Assembly (NCBI GenBank): GCA_910583695.1
Contig: CAJTZL010000038.1
Coordinates: 1-28,861, forward strand
DNA: 28,861 bases
Direction of reading: 5' to 3'
Source: an uncultured Oscillibacter sp.
Lineage (GTDB): Bacteria; Bacillota; Clostridia; Oscillospirales; Oscillospiraceae
The position numbers and the translations under genes were made by a program. Positions within the stretch are counted from its first letter, which is position 1. Each line of letters starts with the position of its first letter. This document shows positions 1 through 8,005 of the stretch, in pieces. The notes under the pieces were generated by a model, which did not search any database, was not told where the DNA came from, and saw only the letters and a list, made by a program, of their open reading frames with translations.

Positions 1-463
1 CCGTCGCGCCGGCAATGCCGACAGGACCTTCCGGACCGGCAGGGCCGGTGGCACCGGTGGCTCCGGTGGCGCCCGTCGCGCCGGTGGCTCCGTCTGCACC
101 GGTGGCTCCGGCGGGGCCGCCGGCAGGGCCGGTGGGACCAGTGGGACCGGTGGGACCGGTGGGGCCCTGCATGGGAGAGGCCGTCAGCGCGCCCTGCATC
201 TTCGCCTTCAGGAAGAGCTGGTTCTGAGCGGCGGTCTCCAGCATGCTGCGGACACTCTCATTGGCGGCCAGCACGTCGCTGACCGTGGCGGCCGGACCGC
301 TGAGGCCCGGCAGGGTGCCCAGAATATATTGGAGCTTCTCGCCTTCGGCGTTGAGGATGTGGCTCAGCCCCAGCTCCTCCATGGCGATGGAGGAGAGAAT
401 CTGGTTTACCGCGTCCTCCCGCTGGATGGGCGGGTCGATATTGGGAAAACTTGGCATAGACAT
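1..463 (-). CDS. Collagen-like Gly-X-Y repeat surface protein, partial
   Basis: The gene runs off the left edge, so only the N-terminal part is visible. An N-terminal domain of about 85 residues begins MSMPSFPNIDPP and contains the stretch SSIAMEELGLSHILNAEGEK. This pattern recurs at the head of collagen-like spore and exosporium-type proteins of Firmicutes (family knowledge). From about residue 106 the protein is pure Gly-X-Y: first GPT repeats, then GAT repeats, with one extra glycine breaking the triplet phase at the GPA-G-GPA junction. The start is the ATG at 463, preceded by AAAGGAGA at 473-480 with good spacing; a second ATG two codons later is less well placed. No signal peptide is seen. 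The likely role is a fibrous structural protein of the spore surface or cell exterior. The C-terminal domain, which would settle the subtype, is outside the window. Confidence 0.85.
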   Translation of the reverse strand, partial: MSMPSFPNIDPPIQREDAVNQILSSIAMEELGLSHILNAEGEKLQYILGTLPGLSGPAATVSDVLAANESVRSMLETAAQNQLFLKAKMQGALTASPMQGPTGPTGPTGPTGPAGGPAGATGADGATGATGATGATGATGPAGPEGPVGIAGAT

Positions 464-741
464 AGAAACGTGTCTCCTTTCAAGCCTTGGGCACAGGCCG
501 GGGTGTGCTCAAGTGCCGCATGGAGCAGAAGGCCCTCCCCGGCGAAGTGCCCAGGGCATCCTATGCGCCTGTCGGGCGCCGGGTTCCGGCGTCACGGGCC
601 GGCCTTGATCGCATAAGATGAAGCGGCGGGATTTTCTGCCGCGCAGCTCTGTTTCCGCCCCAAGCGGGCGGTGTCAGGGAGTATCTCATAGGTCCAGCCG
701 GGCTGGATACCCAGCTTGGGCGCCGGAGGGGAGGGCCGGGC
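464..741. other. Divergent intergenic region with hairpins
   Basis: This is the gap between the collagen-like gene (leftward) and the small membrane/holin pair (rightward). No convincing coding sequence is seen; the open frames here lack ribosome sites. A short GC hairpin lies at 577-591. On the minus strand, CATAGGATG (complement of 557-565) resembles a late-sporulation sigma-K/E -10 element, with an AC dinucleotide about 17 nt upstream. That would fit a spore-surface gene, but the match is weak. A structured inverted repeat occupies the rightward leader and is listed separately. Confidence 0.4.
655..720 (+). repeat. Nested inverted repeats in leader of holin pair
   Basis: CCCAAGC (659-665) pairs with GCTTGGG (714-720). 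Inside, GTATC (681-685) pairs with GATAC (706-710), and CAGC (695-698) with GCTG (702-705). A competing hairpin forms between CCGCCC (655-660) and GGGCGG (666-671), which would disrupt the outer stem. The element ends about 20 nt before the ATG at 742. It could be a structured leader RNA or a chance result of high GC content; no known riboswitch is recognised. Confidence 0.35.
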
Positions 742-1026
742 ATGGAAGTGACGATTACCGCAGATACGCTGATTTTGCTGGCGGAGCTTTTGTCCGCATT
801 GGGCATCATTGGCGGTGTGATTCTCTGGTGCTTCAAGTTTGTTCAGCGGAGCCGAAGGCAGAACGAGGAGCTGAAAGCGATCCGCAGGGAGCAGACCTTG
901 ATCTGCTACGGGCTGCTGGCCTGTTTAAAAGGACTGAAGGAGCAGGGCTGTAACGGTCCGGTTACGGAAGCCATGAACAGAATAGAGGAGCACCTTAATC
1001 AGGCCGCACATGATGAGGGGACATGA
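742..1026 (+). CDS. Small single-helix membrane protein, phage-like
   Basis: This is a 94-residue protein. One membrane helix spans roughly residues 8-31 (LILLAELLSALGIIGGVILW), followed by a basic, probably cytoplasmic, region (QRSRRQNEELKAIRREQ) and a helical tail. Small proteins of this shape often sit immediately upstream of phiLC3-type holins in gut Clostridia (established context, not proof of function). The start is supported by a GGAGG-rich stretch at 725-733. It ends three bases before the next open frame begins and 24 nt before the preferred holin start, so the two are probably one transcript. A holin accessory or antiholin role is possible; the function is unknown. Confidence 0.65.
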   Translation: MEVTITADTLILLAELLSALGIIGGVILWCFKFVQRSRRQNEELKAIRREQTLICYGLLACLKGLKEQGCNGPVTEAMNRIEEHLNQAAHDEGT

Positions 1027-1050
1027 GGGATGAAAGGGAATGGTATTGTT

Positions 1051-1326
1051 ATGGATAAGATCGACTGGAAACGCAAGCTGAGCTCCCGCAAGTTATGGGC
1101 GGCAATAGCGGGTGTCGTCACCGGCCTGGCGATGGTGTTCAGGCTGGACGAAGATACCATCAGTTCCGTAGCGGGAGCGGTGGTGTCCGTGGCCTCCGTG
1201 GTGTCCTACATCATCACCGAGGGAAAGGTGGACGCGGAGAGCGTCAAAAAAACCGCGGAGGGAAAGGGAAATGCTCCGGAAGAGCCCAAGGAGATTAGTG
1301 CGCACCTTGGGCTCGGCGGGGAATGA
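1051..1326 (+). CDS. Phage phiLC3-type holin
   Basis: The protein begins MDKIDWKRKLSSRKLWAAIA, the usual head of phiLC3-family holins, and carries one or two hydrophobic segments (about residues 14-31 and 37-56) before a charged tail. Holins form membrane pores, classically to release endolysin. I prefer the ATG at 1051 because family members start at MDKIDW and AAAGGGAA lies at 1033-1040; the frame can be extended to an ATG at 1030, adding seven residues. No endolysin, amidase or phage structural gene follows. The partner is missing or elsewhere, and this may be a domesticated or remnant holin. Confidence 0.8.
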   Translation: MDKIDWKRKLSSRKLWAAIAGVVTGLAMVFRLDEDTISSVAGAVVSVASVVSYIITEGKVDAESVKKTAEGKGNAPEEPKEISAHLGLGGE

Positions 1327-1541
1327 ACAGGCGGCGCTCCGTTTCTGGGCAGACCGGCGCCGGGCTGCGGGGAGGGATGGAGCTGAGATGCCGCGCCCTT
1401 GGCGGCAAGCCCACCGGGGAATGCTGGAGGGAAGTCGGTTCTCCCCGGTCCCATGACGCTCTTGTAAATATCGGTTGGATGCAATTTTTCCAAATGCGAT
1501 TGACAAACTTATAGATCCGCCTGAGGCGTCCCGCGCGAATA

Positions 1542-1579
1542 AAAGGGACAGCCGGACAATCTTGCCCGGCTGTCCCTTT
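1542..1579 (-). terminator. Intrinsic terminator between convergent genes
   Basis: A perfect 14-bp inverted repeat (AAAGGGACAGCCGG at 1542-1555, complement at 1566-1579) has a 10-nt loop. Read leftward it is followed by TTTTATT, which suits termination of the LacI-type gene ending at 1642. The T-run in the rightward direction is poor. The rest of the 1327-1641 gap shows no supported gene. Confidence 0.8.
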
Positions 1580-1641
1580 CCATATAATAAAACCGCCCGC
1601 TCCCCAACGGGGTGCTGCGACATTCCATGTTGTGCAGGGCC

Positions 1642-3846
1642 CTATTGCCCATCTGCTCCCCAGGGACGGAAGTATTCCTCACAGCTTGCCTGAGCGCGCC
1701 GGAGGGCTTCTTTCGCTGAGCAGACGCCCAGGACGGCCCGCTGTATCTGCGCGGCAAGAATATCCTCCAGCCGCAGTTCGCTGAAGTTCTGATAAAATCC
1801 GCTGTTTCCCCGGCGCTGGGCGGAGGAAAAACTCTTGCGGGCGGCGGACAGCCAGGGGTACATTTCGTTGATATCCCGGTTGCCATAGGCGGATTTGCAG
1901 GGAGACAGGCCGCCCAGCAGTGTGAACACCGGGGCCACCAGATCGGAATACAGCCAGGAGAGAAACGCACAGGCCGTCTCCGGGACGGAGCAATTCCGTG
2001 TAATGCCGATCACTCCGCCGCCCAGCAGCGGCCTCCCGCCGGGGACGGGGGCAAAGCCCAGCTTCCCGGCAATGCTGGACATTTTTAAATTCAGGATATG
2101 AGAGGCGTAGTTGATAAATACTACCGTCATGGCGGCGGAGCCGTCGGCGAATCCCTCCAAAACGTTTTTCCAAAAGTCGTAGACCGTTTTGTCGGAATAC
2201 TGATAGGTCTCCTGATAGTTTTTCAAGGCCCGCAGGGCTTCCGGCGTGTCCAGCGTGATCTGGCCCAGGCCGTTCAATAATCGCCCGCCCTCCTCAAAGA
2301 GCCGGGGCATGAACTCGCTGGGACTCATGCCCACATTGCCGATGGCTGCCGTAGAACCGTACTGGATGGGGGAGGCCGGGTTCAGGGTGCGTGTGAAGAA
2401 ACTGGCAATGCGGTTGTAATCCGCAAAGGTCTCCGGAGGGGCCAGCTCTTCCCGGAAGGTCTCGAAATACATGCGTTTGTAAGTTGGGTCTGCAAACAAA
2501 TCCCGCCTGTAAAACAGGAGCTGCGTGCTGGGATCATAAGGTACACAGCACCGGACCCCGTGGACAGTGGAGTAATTGTTCCGCAGCTCCGGAATGGTTT
2601 GTGACAACAGCTCATCCCAGGGAAAGGGGATCTCTTCCAGCGGGCGGTACACCTTCTCCGCCAGTTCGTCCTGCCAGGCCACATCCATGCGGATCAAGTC
2701 GTACTGCCCGTAAAGGTCGGACTGGATCACATCGTATACGTCCCGCAATGCGGGGAGGACCGTCAGCTCCAGGCGGATGCCGGTGCTTTTCTCCAGGTGC
2801 GGCATCAGACGGGCCAGGGCGGCCGTCGACGGCGAAGCCATCGTCAGCATCCGCAGTTTTCGGACGGCCGGCAGGGGCGCGGCCGCAAGATCTCCCCGAA
2901 AGCCGTTGTTGGATATGCTCAATACTTCCGGCAGCGGAGCTCCTTCCTCCAGATGGCCTAATAAATGACGCACTACTTTATGGGCAAGGCGTTTATAATC
3001 CAGCTCGTACACCGGAACATCCGGCTCTGTCGCCGCGGCCCGGGGCACAATGGTGATAAACTGCGGCATCGGGCACCGCCCGGCATAGGCGCAGGCCGCC
3101 CGCACCGCTCCTTCCCGCCTCCGGTCGGAGCAGACGATATAGTCAAACGTCGTATCTGCATTGAAAAACTCAAAGGCCTGGAGGTCGGCCTGATAATTGG
3201 AACAATCCAAAAAATGGACGGATGCGCCGCCCTGCGGATAGACCGCCTGGAAGCCCCGAAGAAACAGAGCCGTGTCCGGCTGGGACGCCGCATCGGTAAA
3301 TACGCCGATCTTTGCCGCTCTGCGGCGCCGGAGATATTGGGCAATCTCTCTGCCGGCCTGCTCGGAGTCAAACCCGGCGTGCATCACATTGCTGAGGCAG
3401 GAGCCCTCCCGCTGTAAAAACACGATGGGCAGGTCCGCGGCCTTCTCCCGGTAGTAAGCCGCGGCGTCCGGCAGGCAGGAGCTTGTGATCAGCGCGCAGA
3501 CTCCGGAACTCAACGCCTTGGCAAGCAGTTCTTCCTCTATGGCCTCCAGCGAGCGGGTGGAATACAGCTGTACGGAGTATCCATACTGAATAAATTCGCT
3601 TTGAATCACCTCGTACATGGCCGCGCAGTGTTCAAATTCAATTCCGGGAAGAATCACCGCAATGGACCGGCTTTTCCCCTGCCGCAGACTTTGGGCCCTG
3701 GTATTGACCTGATAGCCCAGCTTCTCGGCGGCCTTCCAGACCATCCGGATTTTCTCCACGCTAACGTTGCCCCGTCCGTTGATGACATTGGAGACGGTGC
3801 CGTGGGAAACGCCTGCCTCCCGCGCGATGTCTTTAATCGTTGGCAC
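1642..3846 (-). CDS. LacI-type regulator fused to a solute-binding-protein domain
   Basis: Three parts are visible in about 734 residues. Residues 1-50 are a LacI helix-turn-helix (MPTIKDIAREAGVS, then GTVSNVINGRG), with the hinge at about 50-60. Residues 58-325 are a periplasmic-binding-like effector domain (SIAVILPGIEFEHC, then IAQYLRRRRAAKIGVF). From about residue 330 a second unit resembles an extracellular solute-binding protein of the MalE/SBP type (KSTGIRLELTVLP, DLIRMDVAWQDELAE, GFADGSAAMTVVF, KLGFAPVPGG). No signal peptide or membrane helix is present, so all of it should be cytoplasmic. Ordinary LacI regulators are about 330-350 residues. I prefer the GTG at 3846 because GGAGGG sits about 6 nt upstream; the GTG at 3852 is too close to it. 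It is divergent from the ABC importer and probably regulates it. Which domain binds ligand is unknown. Confidence 0.85.
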   Translation of the reverse strand: MPTIKDIAREAGVSHGTVSNVINGRGNVSVEKIRMVWKAAEKLGYQVNTRAQSLRQGKSRSIAVILPGIEFEHCAAMYEVIQSEFIQYGYSVQLYSTRSLEAIEEELLAKALSSGVCALITSSCLPDAAAYYREKAADLPIVFLQREGSCLSNVMHAGFDSEQAGREIAQYLRRRRAAKIGVFTDAASQPDTALFLRGFQAVYPQGGASVHFLDCSNYQADLQAFEFFNADTTFDYIVCSDRRREGAVRAACAYAGRCPMPQFITIVPRAAATEPDVPVYELDYKRLAHKVVRHLLGHLEEGAPLPEVLSISNNGFRGDLAAAPLPAVRKLRMLTMASPSTAALARLMPHLEKSTGIRLELTVLPALRDVYDVIQSDLYGQYDLIRMDVAWQDELAEKVYRPLEEIPFPWDELLSQTIPELRNNYSTVHGVRCCVPYDPSTQLLFYRRDLFADPTYKRMYFETFREELAPPETFADYNRIASFFTRTLNPASPIQYGSTAAIGNVGMSPSEFMPRLFEEGGRLLNGLGQITLDTPEALRALKNYQETYQYSDKTVYDFWKNVLEGFADGSAAMTVVFINYASHILNLKMSSIAGKLGFAPVPGGRPLLGGGVIGITRNCSVPETACAFLSWLYSDLVAPVFTLLGGLSPCKSAYGNRDINEMYPWLSAARKSFSSAQRRGNSGFYQNFSELRLEDILAAQIQRAVLGVCSAKEALRRAQASCEEYFRPWGADGQ

Positions 3847-3873
3847 ACGCACCCCTCCTTCTTCTGTTTTTCT

Positions 3874-3902
3874 ATTGTACTATAGATGGACAGCTTTGAC
3901 AA
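3874..3902 (-). promoter_or_regulatory. Sigma-A promoter for the LacI-type regulator
   Basis: On the minus strand TTGTCA (complement of 3897-3902), a 17-nt spacer and TACAAT (complement of 3874-3879) form a near-consensus promoter. It lies about 28 nt before the preferred start codon, upstream of the GGAGGG ribosome site. Confidence 0.75.
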
Positions 3903-4009
3903 GAAAAAAACGCGCGCTCATTCTTTGTGGAAAATAGATAAAAACAAGAGGCAAAAAATATGGGTTTCTTCTGAATCGTTCGATTGGTGCCGATTATTTT
4001 TCAAATTGT

Positions 4010-4040
4010 AATTGACACGTACCAATTTTGATGTTACGGT
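4010..4040 (+). promoter_or_regulatory. Candidate operator over the ABC operon promoter
   Basis: AATTGACACGTACCAATT (4010-4027) is a palindrome of the form AATTG-nn-ACGT-nn-CAATT with a central CpG, as LacI-family operators usually have. It contains TTGACA (4012-4017), a perfect -35 box; 17 nt downstream TACGGT (4035-4040) is a weak -10. A second small inverted repeat, AATCG-TT-CGATT (3974-3985), and another ATTGGT half lie upstream. A repressor bound here would block polymerase. Assigning it to the divergent LacI-type protein is inference from position and symmetry. Confidence 0.6.
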
Positions 4041-4100
4041 ATAACCAGGAACCGCGAACACGGACCCATCAAAATCAGACTTATAAAAAGGAGAGGTACT

Positions 4101-5177
4101 ATGAAGAAGTTTTTGAGTCTTGCTCTCACGCTGCTGATGATTCTGTCACTGGCCGCCTGCGGCGGCGATTCCGCACCCAAGGACAGCGGCGGCAGCCCGC
4201 CCGCCTCCGGCGGAGATTCCTCTTCCGCCTCCGGGGGAAAGCTGGTGGTTTACTCTGCTCTGAATGAGGACAACACCATTGCCATTGCCGACCAATTCAA
4301 AGCTGACACCGGGATTGAAATCGAATACATCTCCCTGGGCGGCGGCGACGCCGTGGCCCGGGTGCAGGCGGAGATGGACAACCCCAAGGCCGATTTCCTG
4401 GTGGGGGGCTCCGTGGACCTGTACGGCCCTCTCTCCGAGGCCGGAGCCTTCCTGGAGTATGACTCCCCCAACAACGACGGCCTGGACGAGCGGTTCAACG
4501 ATCCCAACCATTTCTGGCAGGGCTGGTACATGGGCGTTCTGAGCATCATCGTCAACCAGGACCGTTTCGACAAGGAGCTGGCCCCCAAGGGTCTCAATAT
4601 GCCGGAGACCTGGGACGACCTGCTGGACCCCGCGTATAAGGACGTATTTGTCTGGGCCAATCCCACCACCGCCGGCGGCGCTTACATCGCCACCGCCTGT
4701 CAGATTTTCCGCCTGGGCGAGGAGGGCGCGTGGACCTATCTGAAAGAGCTGGACAAAAATATCCACCACTACTACAAAGGCGCGGCCGACGTCATCAGCC
4801 CCGTTGCCACCGGAGAGTTCATCGCCTCCATTGCCTGGGGCCACGACAGCTTCAAGACCCAGCAGGAGGGCTATCCCCTGACCCTGGTTATTCCCAAGCA
4901 GACCGCCTATGAAATCGGCGGAGCCGCCATCATCAAGGGCGGTCCCAACTCCGAAAGCGCCAAGGTCTTCATGGACTGGCTGCTGACCAAGGAGGCCCAG
5001 GAGCTGAGCGTTGCCACCTCTTATCGTTACCCTGTCCGGGATGACGTGGCCGCCCCCGCAGGTCTGCCGCCCCTGAACGAGGTGGATTTGGTGGACTATG
5101 ACCGGAACCAGGCCGCTTCCATGAAGGAGGCCGTTCTGGAGAAGTTTGAGGCGGAGATCATCTCCAACCGCGCTTGA
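4101..5177 (+). CDS. ABC importer substrate-binding lipoprotein (AfuA/FbpA-like)
   Basis: The protein has 358 residues. The signal peptide MKKFLSLALTLLMILSLAAC ends in a lipobox (LAAC, Cys20), so the mature protein should be lipid-anchored outside the membrane. A Gly/Ser/Pro linker covers roughly residues 21-48. The binding domain opens KLVVYSALNEDN and carries PKADFLVGGS and GWYMGVLSIIVNQDRF, typical of the iron(III)/AfuA-type family. Family members bind ferric iron, phosphonates or hexose phosphates, and the sequence alone does not decide between them. AAAAGGAGAGG supplies the ribosome site. It is the first gene of the importer operon, facing the LacI-type regulator. Confidence 0.88.
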   Translation: MKKFLSLALTLLMILSLAACGGDSAPKDSGGSPPASGGDSSSASGGKLVVYSALNEDNTIAIADQFKADTGIEIEYISLGGGDAVARVQAEMDNPKADFLVGGSVDLYGPLSEAGAFLEYDSPNNDGLDERFNDPNHFWQGWYMGVLSIIVNQDRFDKELAPKGLNMPETWDDLLDPAYKDVFVWANPTTAGGAYIATACQIFRLGEEGAWTYLKELDKNIHHYYKGAADVISPVATGEFIASIAWGHDSFKTQQEGYPLTLVIPKQTAYEIGGAAIIKGGPNSESAKVFMDWLLTKEAQELSVATSYRYPVRDDVAAPAGLPPLNEVDLVDYDRNQAASMKEAVLEKFEAEIISNRA

Positions 5178-5189
5178 CTCCAATTTACC

Positions 5190-5227
5190 GGGAGCGCCTG
5201 CCCCAGGCGGGCGCTCCCCCTTTATTT
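5190..5227 (+). terminator. Intra-operon hairpin after the binding-protein gene
   Basis: GGGAGCGCC (5190-5198) pairs with GGCGCTCCC (5210-5218), and CCTTTATTT follows. Hairpins placed here in importer operons commonly give partial termination or protect the upstream message, keeping the binding protein in excess over the permease. The T-run is short, so read-through is expected. Confidence 0.6.
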
Positions 5228-5248
5228 CACTGGAAGGAGTGATTTGAA

Positions 5249-6898
5249 ATGGCCTCCGGGACCTCCATTCGGGAATCGGCCAAGGAGATGCGGCGTTTGA
5301 AAAATGAGCCGCTTCTCCTTCTGGCCATCGTCGCAATCATCCTGTTCGTGGGCTTTTTCGTGGTGTACCCGGTGGTCCGGGTCATCACCTTCCCCAGCTT
5401 GCAGGACTATGCCCAGCTCTTTGGAAAGGCACGCTGGTTCAAGGCGGTGAAGAACAGCCTCTATATGACGCTGATCTCCACGCTTTCCTGCACGGCGGTG
5501 GCCTTCCTCTTCGCCTACGTCATTGCCCGGCTGGACGTTCCCTGCAAGGGGCTCTTCCGGTTTGTGACCCTGCTGCCCATCGTGTCGCCGCCCTTCATTG
5601 TGGCTTTGAGCTATATCCTGCTCTTCGGCGTGCAGGGCATTGTCACCAAGGGCCTCCTGGGCCTCCAGGTGGACATTTACGGGCGGCTGGGCCTCTGGAT
5701 CGTGCAGACCGTCACCTTTTTTCCCTACGCCTACTCCGTCATTTACGGCGTGATCCGCTCCATCTCCACCAATCTGGAGTACGCCGCTTACAACATGGGG
5801 GCTACCCGGTGGCAGGTATTCCGGGATGTGTTCTTCCCCCTCTGCCGCCCCGGCATCGCCGGAGGCGCCCTCATCGCCGCCATCAACGTCCTGACGGACT
5901 TCGGCAATCCCATGATGATCGGCGGGGACCTGGCTCTCCTGCCCACGGAGGCGTACATGCAGATTTCCGGCTGGTACGATATGAAGACCGCCTCGGTGCT
6001 GGCGGTGGCCCTGCTGGTGCCCGCCATAGCCATCTTCCTGGTGAACCGCTTCTGGGTGGGCAAACGGTCTTACGTCACCATCACCGGAAAGGAAATCTCC
6101 CTGAATCCCTTCCCGGTTCCCCAATGGGTGAAATGGGGCCTGTTCAGCCTGACCATGCTCATCTCCCTTTTCATCCTCCTGGTGTACGGCACCCTCTGCT
6201 ACGGCGCGTTTACCAAGGCCTGGGGCTACGACTGGTCCTTCACCCTGGAGAACATCCAGTACGTCTTTTTGAAGGGCCGACAGATTTGGAACTCCATTCG
6301 CTATGGGCTCCTCTCCTCTCTGGGGGCGGCGTTCCTGGCGATGGTGCTGGCCTACATTGTTCAGAAAAAGCAGGTGGGCCTGAACAAGGCCCTGGACTTC
6401 CTGGCAATTCTTCCCGGAGCCATCCCCGGCATGTTCCTGGGCATCGGCTTCGTCATGGCCTTCAACGGCAAGCCTCTGGAGCTTACGGGCACCTCCACCA
6501 TTATGGTGCTTGCCCTGCTGTTCTGGAACATCCCCACTTGCTACAGCGCCGCTACAGCCGGACTCCAGCAGATCGGAAATTCGGTGGAGGATGCGGCGCT
6601 GAACCTGGGGGCCAACAGCTTCCGCTCCTTCAAGGACGTCATCATCCCCCTGCTGAAGGCCCCCTTCCTGTCGGGCTTCGTCCTGTCCTTCCTGCGGTCG
6701 GTGACGTGTCTGAGCGTGGTGATCTTCCTCTACGCTCCCTCCACCACCGTGGGCACCATCTCCGTCATGGTGCTGGTTCAGAGTGGGCAGTGGGGCGAAG
6801 CGGCGGCCTTCACCATGATTCTGATTGCCATTGCATTTTCCGTCTTGCGGCTGGCGCAGTATGTCTTGGGCAAGCAGGGCATCAAACTGGAACTGTGA
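5249..6898 (+). CDS. Fused double-domain ABC importer permease
   Basis: The 549-residue protein joins two permease halves, giving about 12 membrane helices. Each half has the cytoplasmic EAA loop that contacts the ATPase: EYAAYNMGATRWQVFRDVFF in the first half and EDAALNLGANSFRSFKDVII in the second. This tandem layout is usual for iron(III) (FbpB-like) and putative 2-aminoethylphosphonate (PhnU2-like) importers. GGAAGGAG precedes the ATG. It follows the lipoprotein gene across a hairpin and is followed by the ATPase 15 nt downstream, so it forms the membrane channel of the same importer. The substrate cannot be read from this sequence. Confidence 0.88.
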   Translation: MASGTSIRESAKEMRRLKNEPLLLLAIVAIILFVGFFVVYPVVRVITFPSLQDYAQLFGKARWFKAVKNSLYMTLISTLSCTAVAFLFAYVIARLDVPCKGLFRFVTLLPIVSPPFIVALSYILLFGVQGIVTKGLLGLQVDIYGRLGLWIVQTVTFFPYAYSVIYGVIRSISTNLEYAAYNMGATRWQVFRDVFFPLCRPGIAGGALIAAINVLTDFGNPMMIGGDLALLPTEAYMQISGWYDMKTASVLAVALLVPAIAIFLVNRFWVGKRSYVTITGKEISLNPFPVPQWVKWGLFSLTMLISLFILLVYGTLCYGAFTKAWGYDWSFTLENIQYVFLKGRQIWNSIRYGLLSSLGAAFLAMVLAYIVQKKQVGLNKALDFLAILPGAIPGMFLGIGFVMAFNGKPLELTGTSTIMVLALLFWNIPTCYSAATAGLQQIGNSVEDAALNLGANSFRSFKDVIIPLLKAPFLSGFVLSFLRSVTCLSVVIFLYAPSTTVGTISVMVLVQSGQWGEAAAFTMILIAIAFSVLRLAQYVLGKQGIKLEL

Positions 6899-6913
6899 TA
6901 AGGAGGAGCGGTT

Positions 6914-8005
6914 ATGGACTGCTTTATTGAGTTTAAAAACGTCGTCAAGCGCTTTGACAATTTCGTGGCACTGGACCACGTTTCCCTGCAAATTCCCAAG
7001 GGCAGCTTCGTCACTCTGCTGGGGCCCTCCGGCTGCGGCAAGACCACGCTGATGCGTCAGCTGGCGGGCTTCTCCGAGCCGGAGGAGGGCGACGTACTGG
7101 TGAACGGCAAGCGGATGAACGGTCTGCCGCCCTTCAAGCGCAATACGCCTCTGGTTTTCCAGGAATATGCCCTGTTTCCTCATATGACGGTTTACGAGAA
7201 CATCTCCTACGGATTGAAGCTGAACAAGACCCCCAAGGAGGAGATGGACAAGCGTGTGGCGGAGATGCTGGAGATGTTCAATCTGGTGGGGCTGGAGAAG
7301 CGGTTCCCCAAGCAGATGTCCGGCGGCCAGCAGCAGCGGGTGGCCTTCGCCCGGGCTCTGGTCATGGGGCAGGAGATTCTGCTTCTGGACGAACCCCTCA
7401 GCAACCTGGACGCCAAACTCCGGGTGGAGGTACGGACAGAGCTTCGCCAGCTCCAGCAGAAGCTGGGCATTACCACCATCTATGTCACCCACGACCAGGA
7501 CGAGGCCCTGTCCATGTCGGACATCATCGCCGTGATGAAAGGCGGCCGTATTGAGCAGATCGGTTCCCCGTGGGAAATTTATTTCCGGCCGGTCAACCGA
7601 TTTGTGGCGGACTTCGTGGGCACGGTGAACTTCCTGGCAGGCAAGGTCCTCCGAGCGGAGGGAAAAACTCTGGTGATTGATTACTCCGGTATGGAGCTGC
7701 GGGTCCCCGGAGAAGTGGACGCCGGCCCAGGGGAGGCCGTCACCCTGGTGGTGCGTCCGGAGTGCATCCATCTGGCGGGCCCCGGCGAGGTGATTTCCGG
7801 CGGTGCGGTTCTGGACGGCGCTATTGAGAATTACAGCTTCCTGGGGCGGATAATCCGCTATTGGGTGCGGGTAGGTCAGGAACTGTTCGTCATTGACGAC
7901 GCCAATGTGGATCTGGCTGGCGCCCGGACCGGAGCGGTGAAGCTGTGCCTGGATGCCCGCAAGCTCCACATTTTGAAAGACGGTGGCGGACATGCTGCTT
8001 CTTGA
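6914..8005 (+). CDS. ABC importer ATPase with C-terminal TOBE-type domain
   Basis: The 363-residue ATPase has all catalytic motifs: Walker A GPSGCGKTT (37-45), Q-loop Q83, signature MSGGQ (135-139), Walker B ILLLDE (155-160) and the H-loop histidine (193) in YVTHDQDEAL. A C-terminal domain of about 120 residues after the nucleotide-binding part matches the TOBE arrangement of FbpC/PotA/PhnT-like importer ATPases. AAGGAGGAGCGGTT precedes the ATG. It energises the permease encoded immediately upstream. Its 3' end overlaps the hydrolase gene, implying coupled translation. Confidence 0.9.
   Translation: MDCFIEFKNVVKRFDNFVALDHVSLQIPKGSFVTLLGPSGCGKTTLMRQLAGFSEPEEGDVLVNGKRMNGLPPFKRNTPLVFQEYALFPHMTVYENISYGLKLNKTPKEEMDKRVAEMLEMFNLVGLEKRFPKQMSGGQQQRVAFARALVMGQEILLLDEPLSNLDAKLRVEVRTELRQLQQKLGITTIYVTHDQDEALSMSDIIAVMKGGRIEQIGSPWEIYFRPVNRFVADFVGTVNFLAGKVLRAEGKTLVIDYSGMELRVPGEVDAGPGEAVTLVVRPECIHLAGPGEVISGGAVLDGAIENYSFLGRIIRYWVRVGQELFVIDDANVDLAGARTGAVKLCLDARKLHILKDGGGHAAS

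Noticed and set aside
15..227. Proline/valine/alanine-rich plus-strand frame at the left edge.
   Set aside because: It is the complement of the Gly-X-Y repeats of the leftward collagen-like gene.
618..953. A 111-codon frame overlapping the small membrane protein gene.
   Set aside because: It has no ribosome site, reads through the structured leader, and conflicts with the better-supported frame at 742-1026.
1323..1514. A 63-codon frame whose ATG overlaps the holin stop.
   Set aside because: Stop-start overlap alone is weak evidence; the translation has no domain, and no well-spaced ribosome site was seen. An endolysin would be expected here and this is not one.
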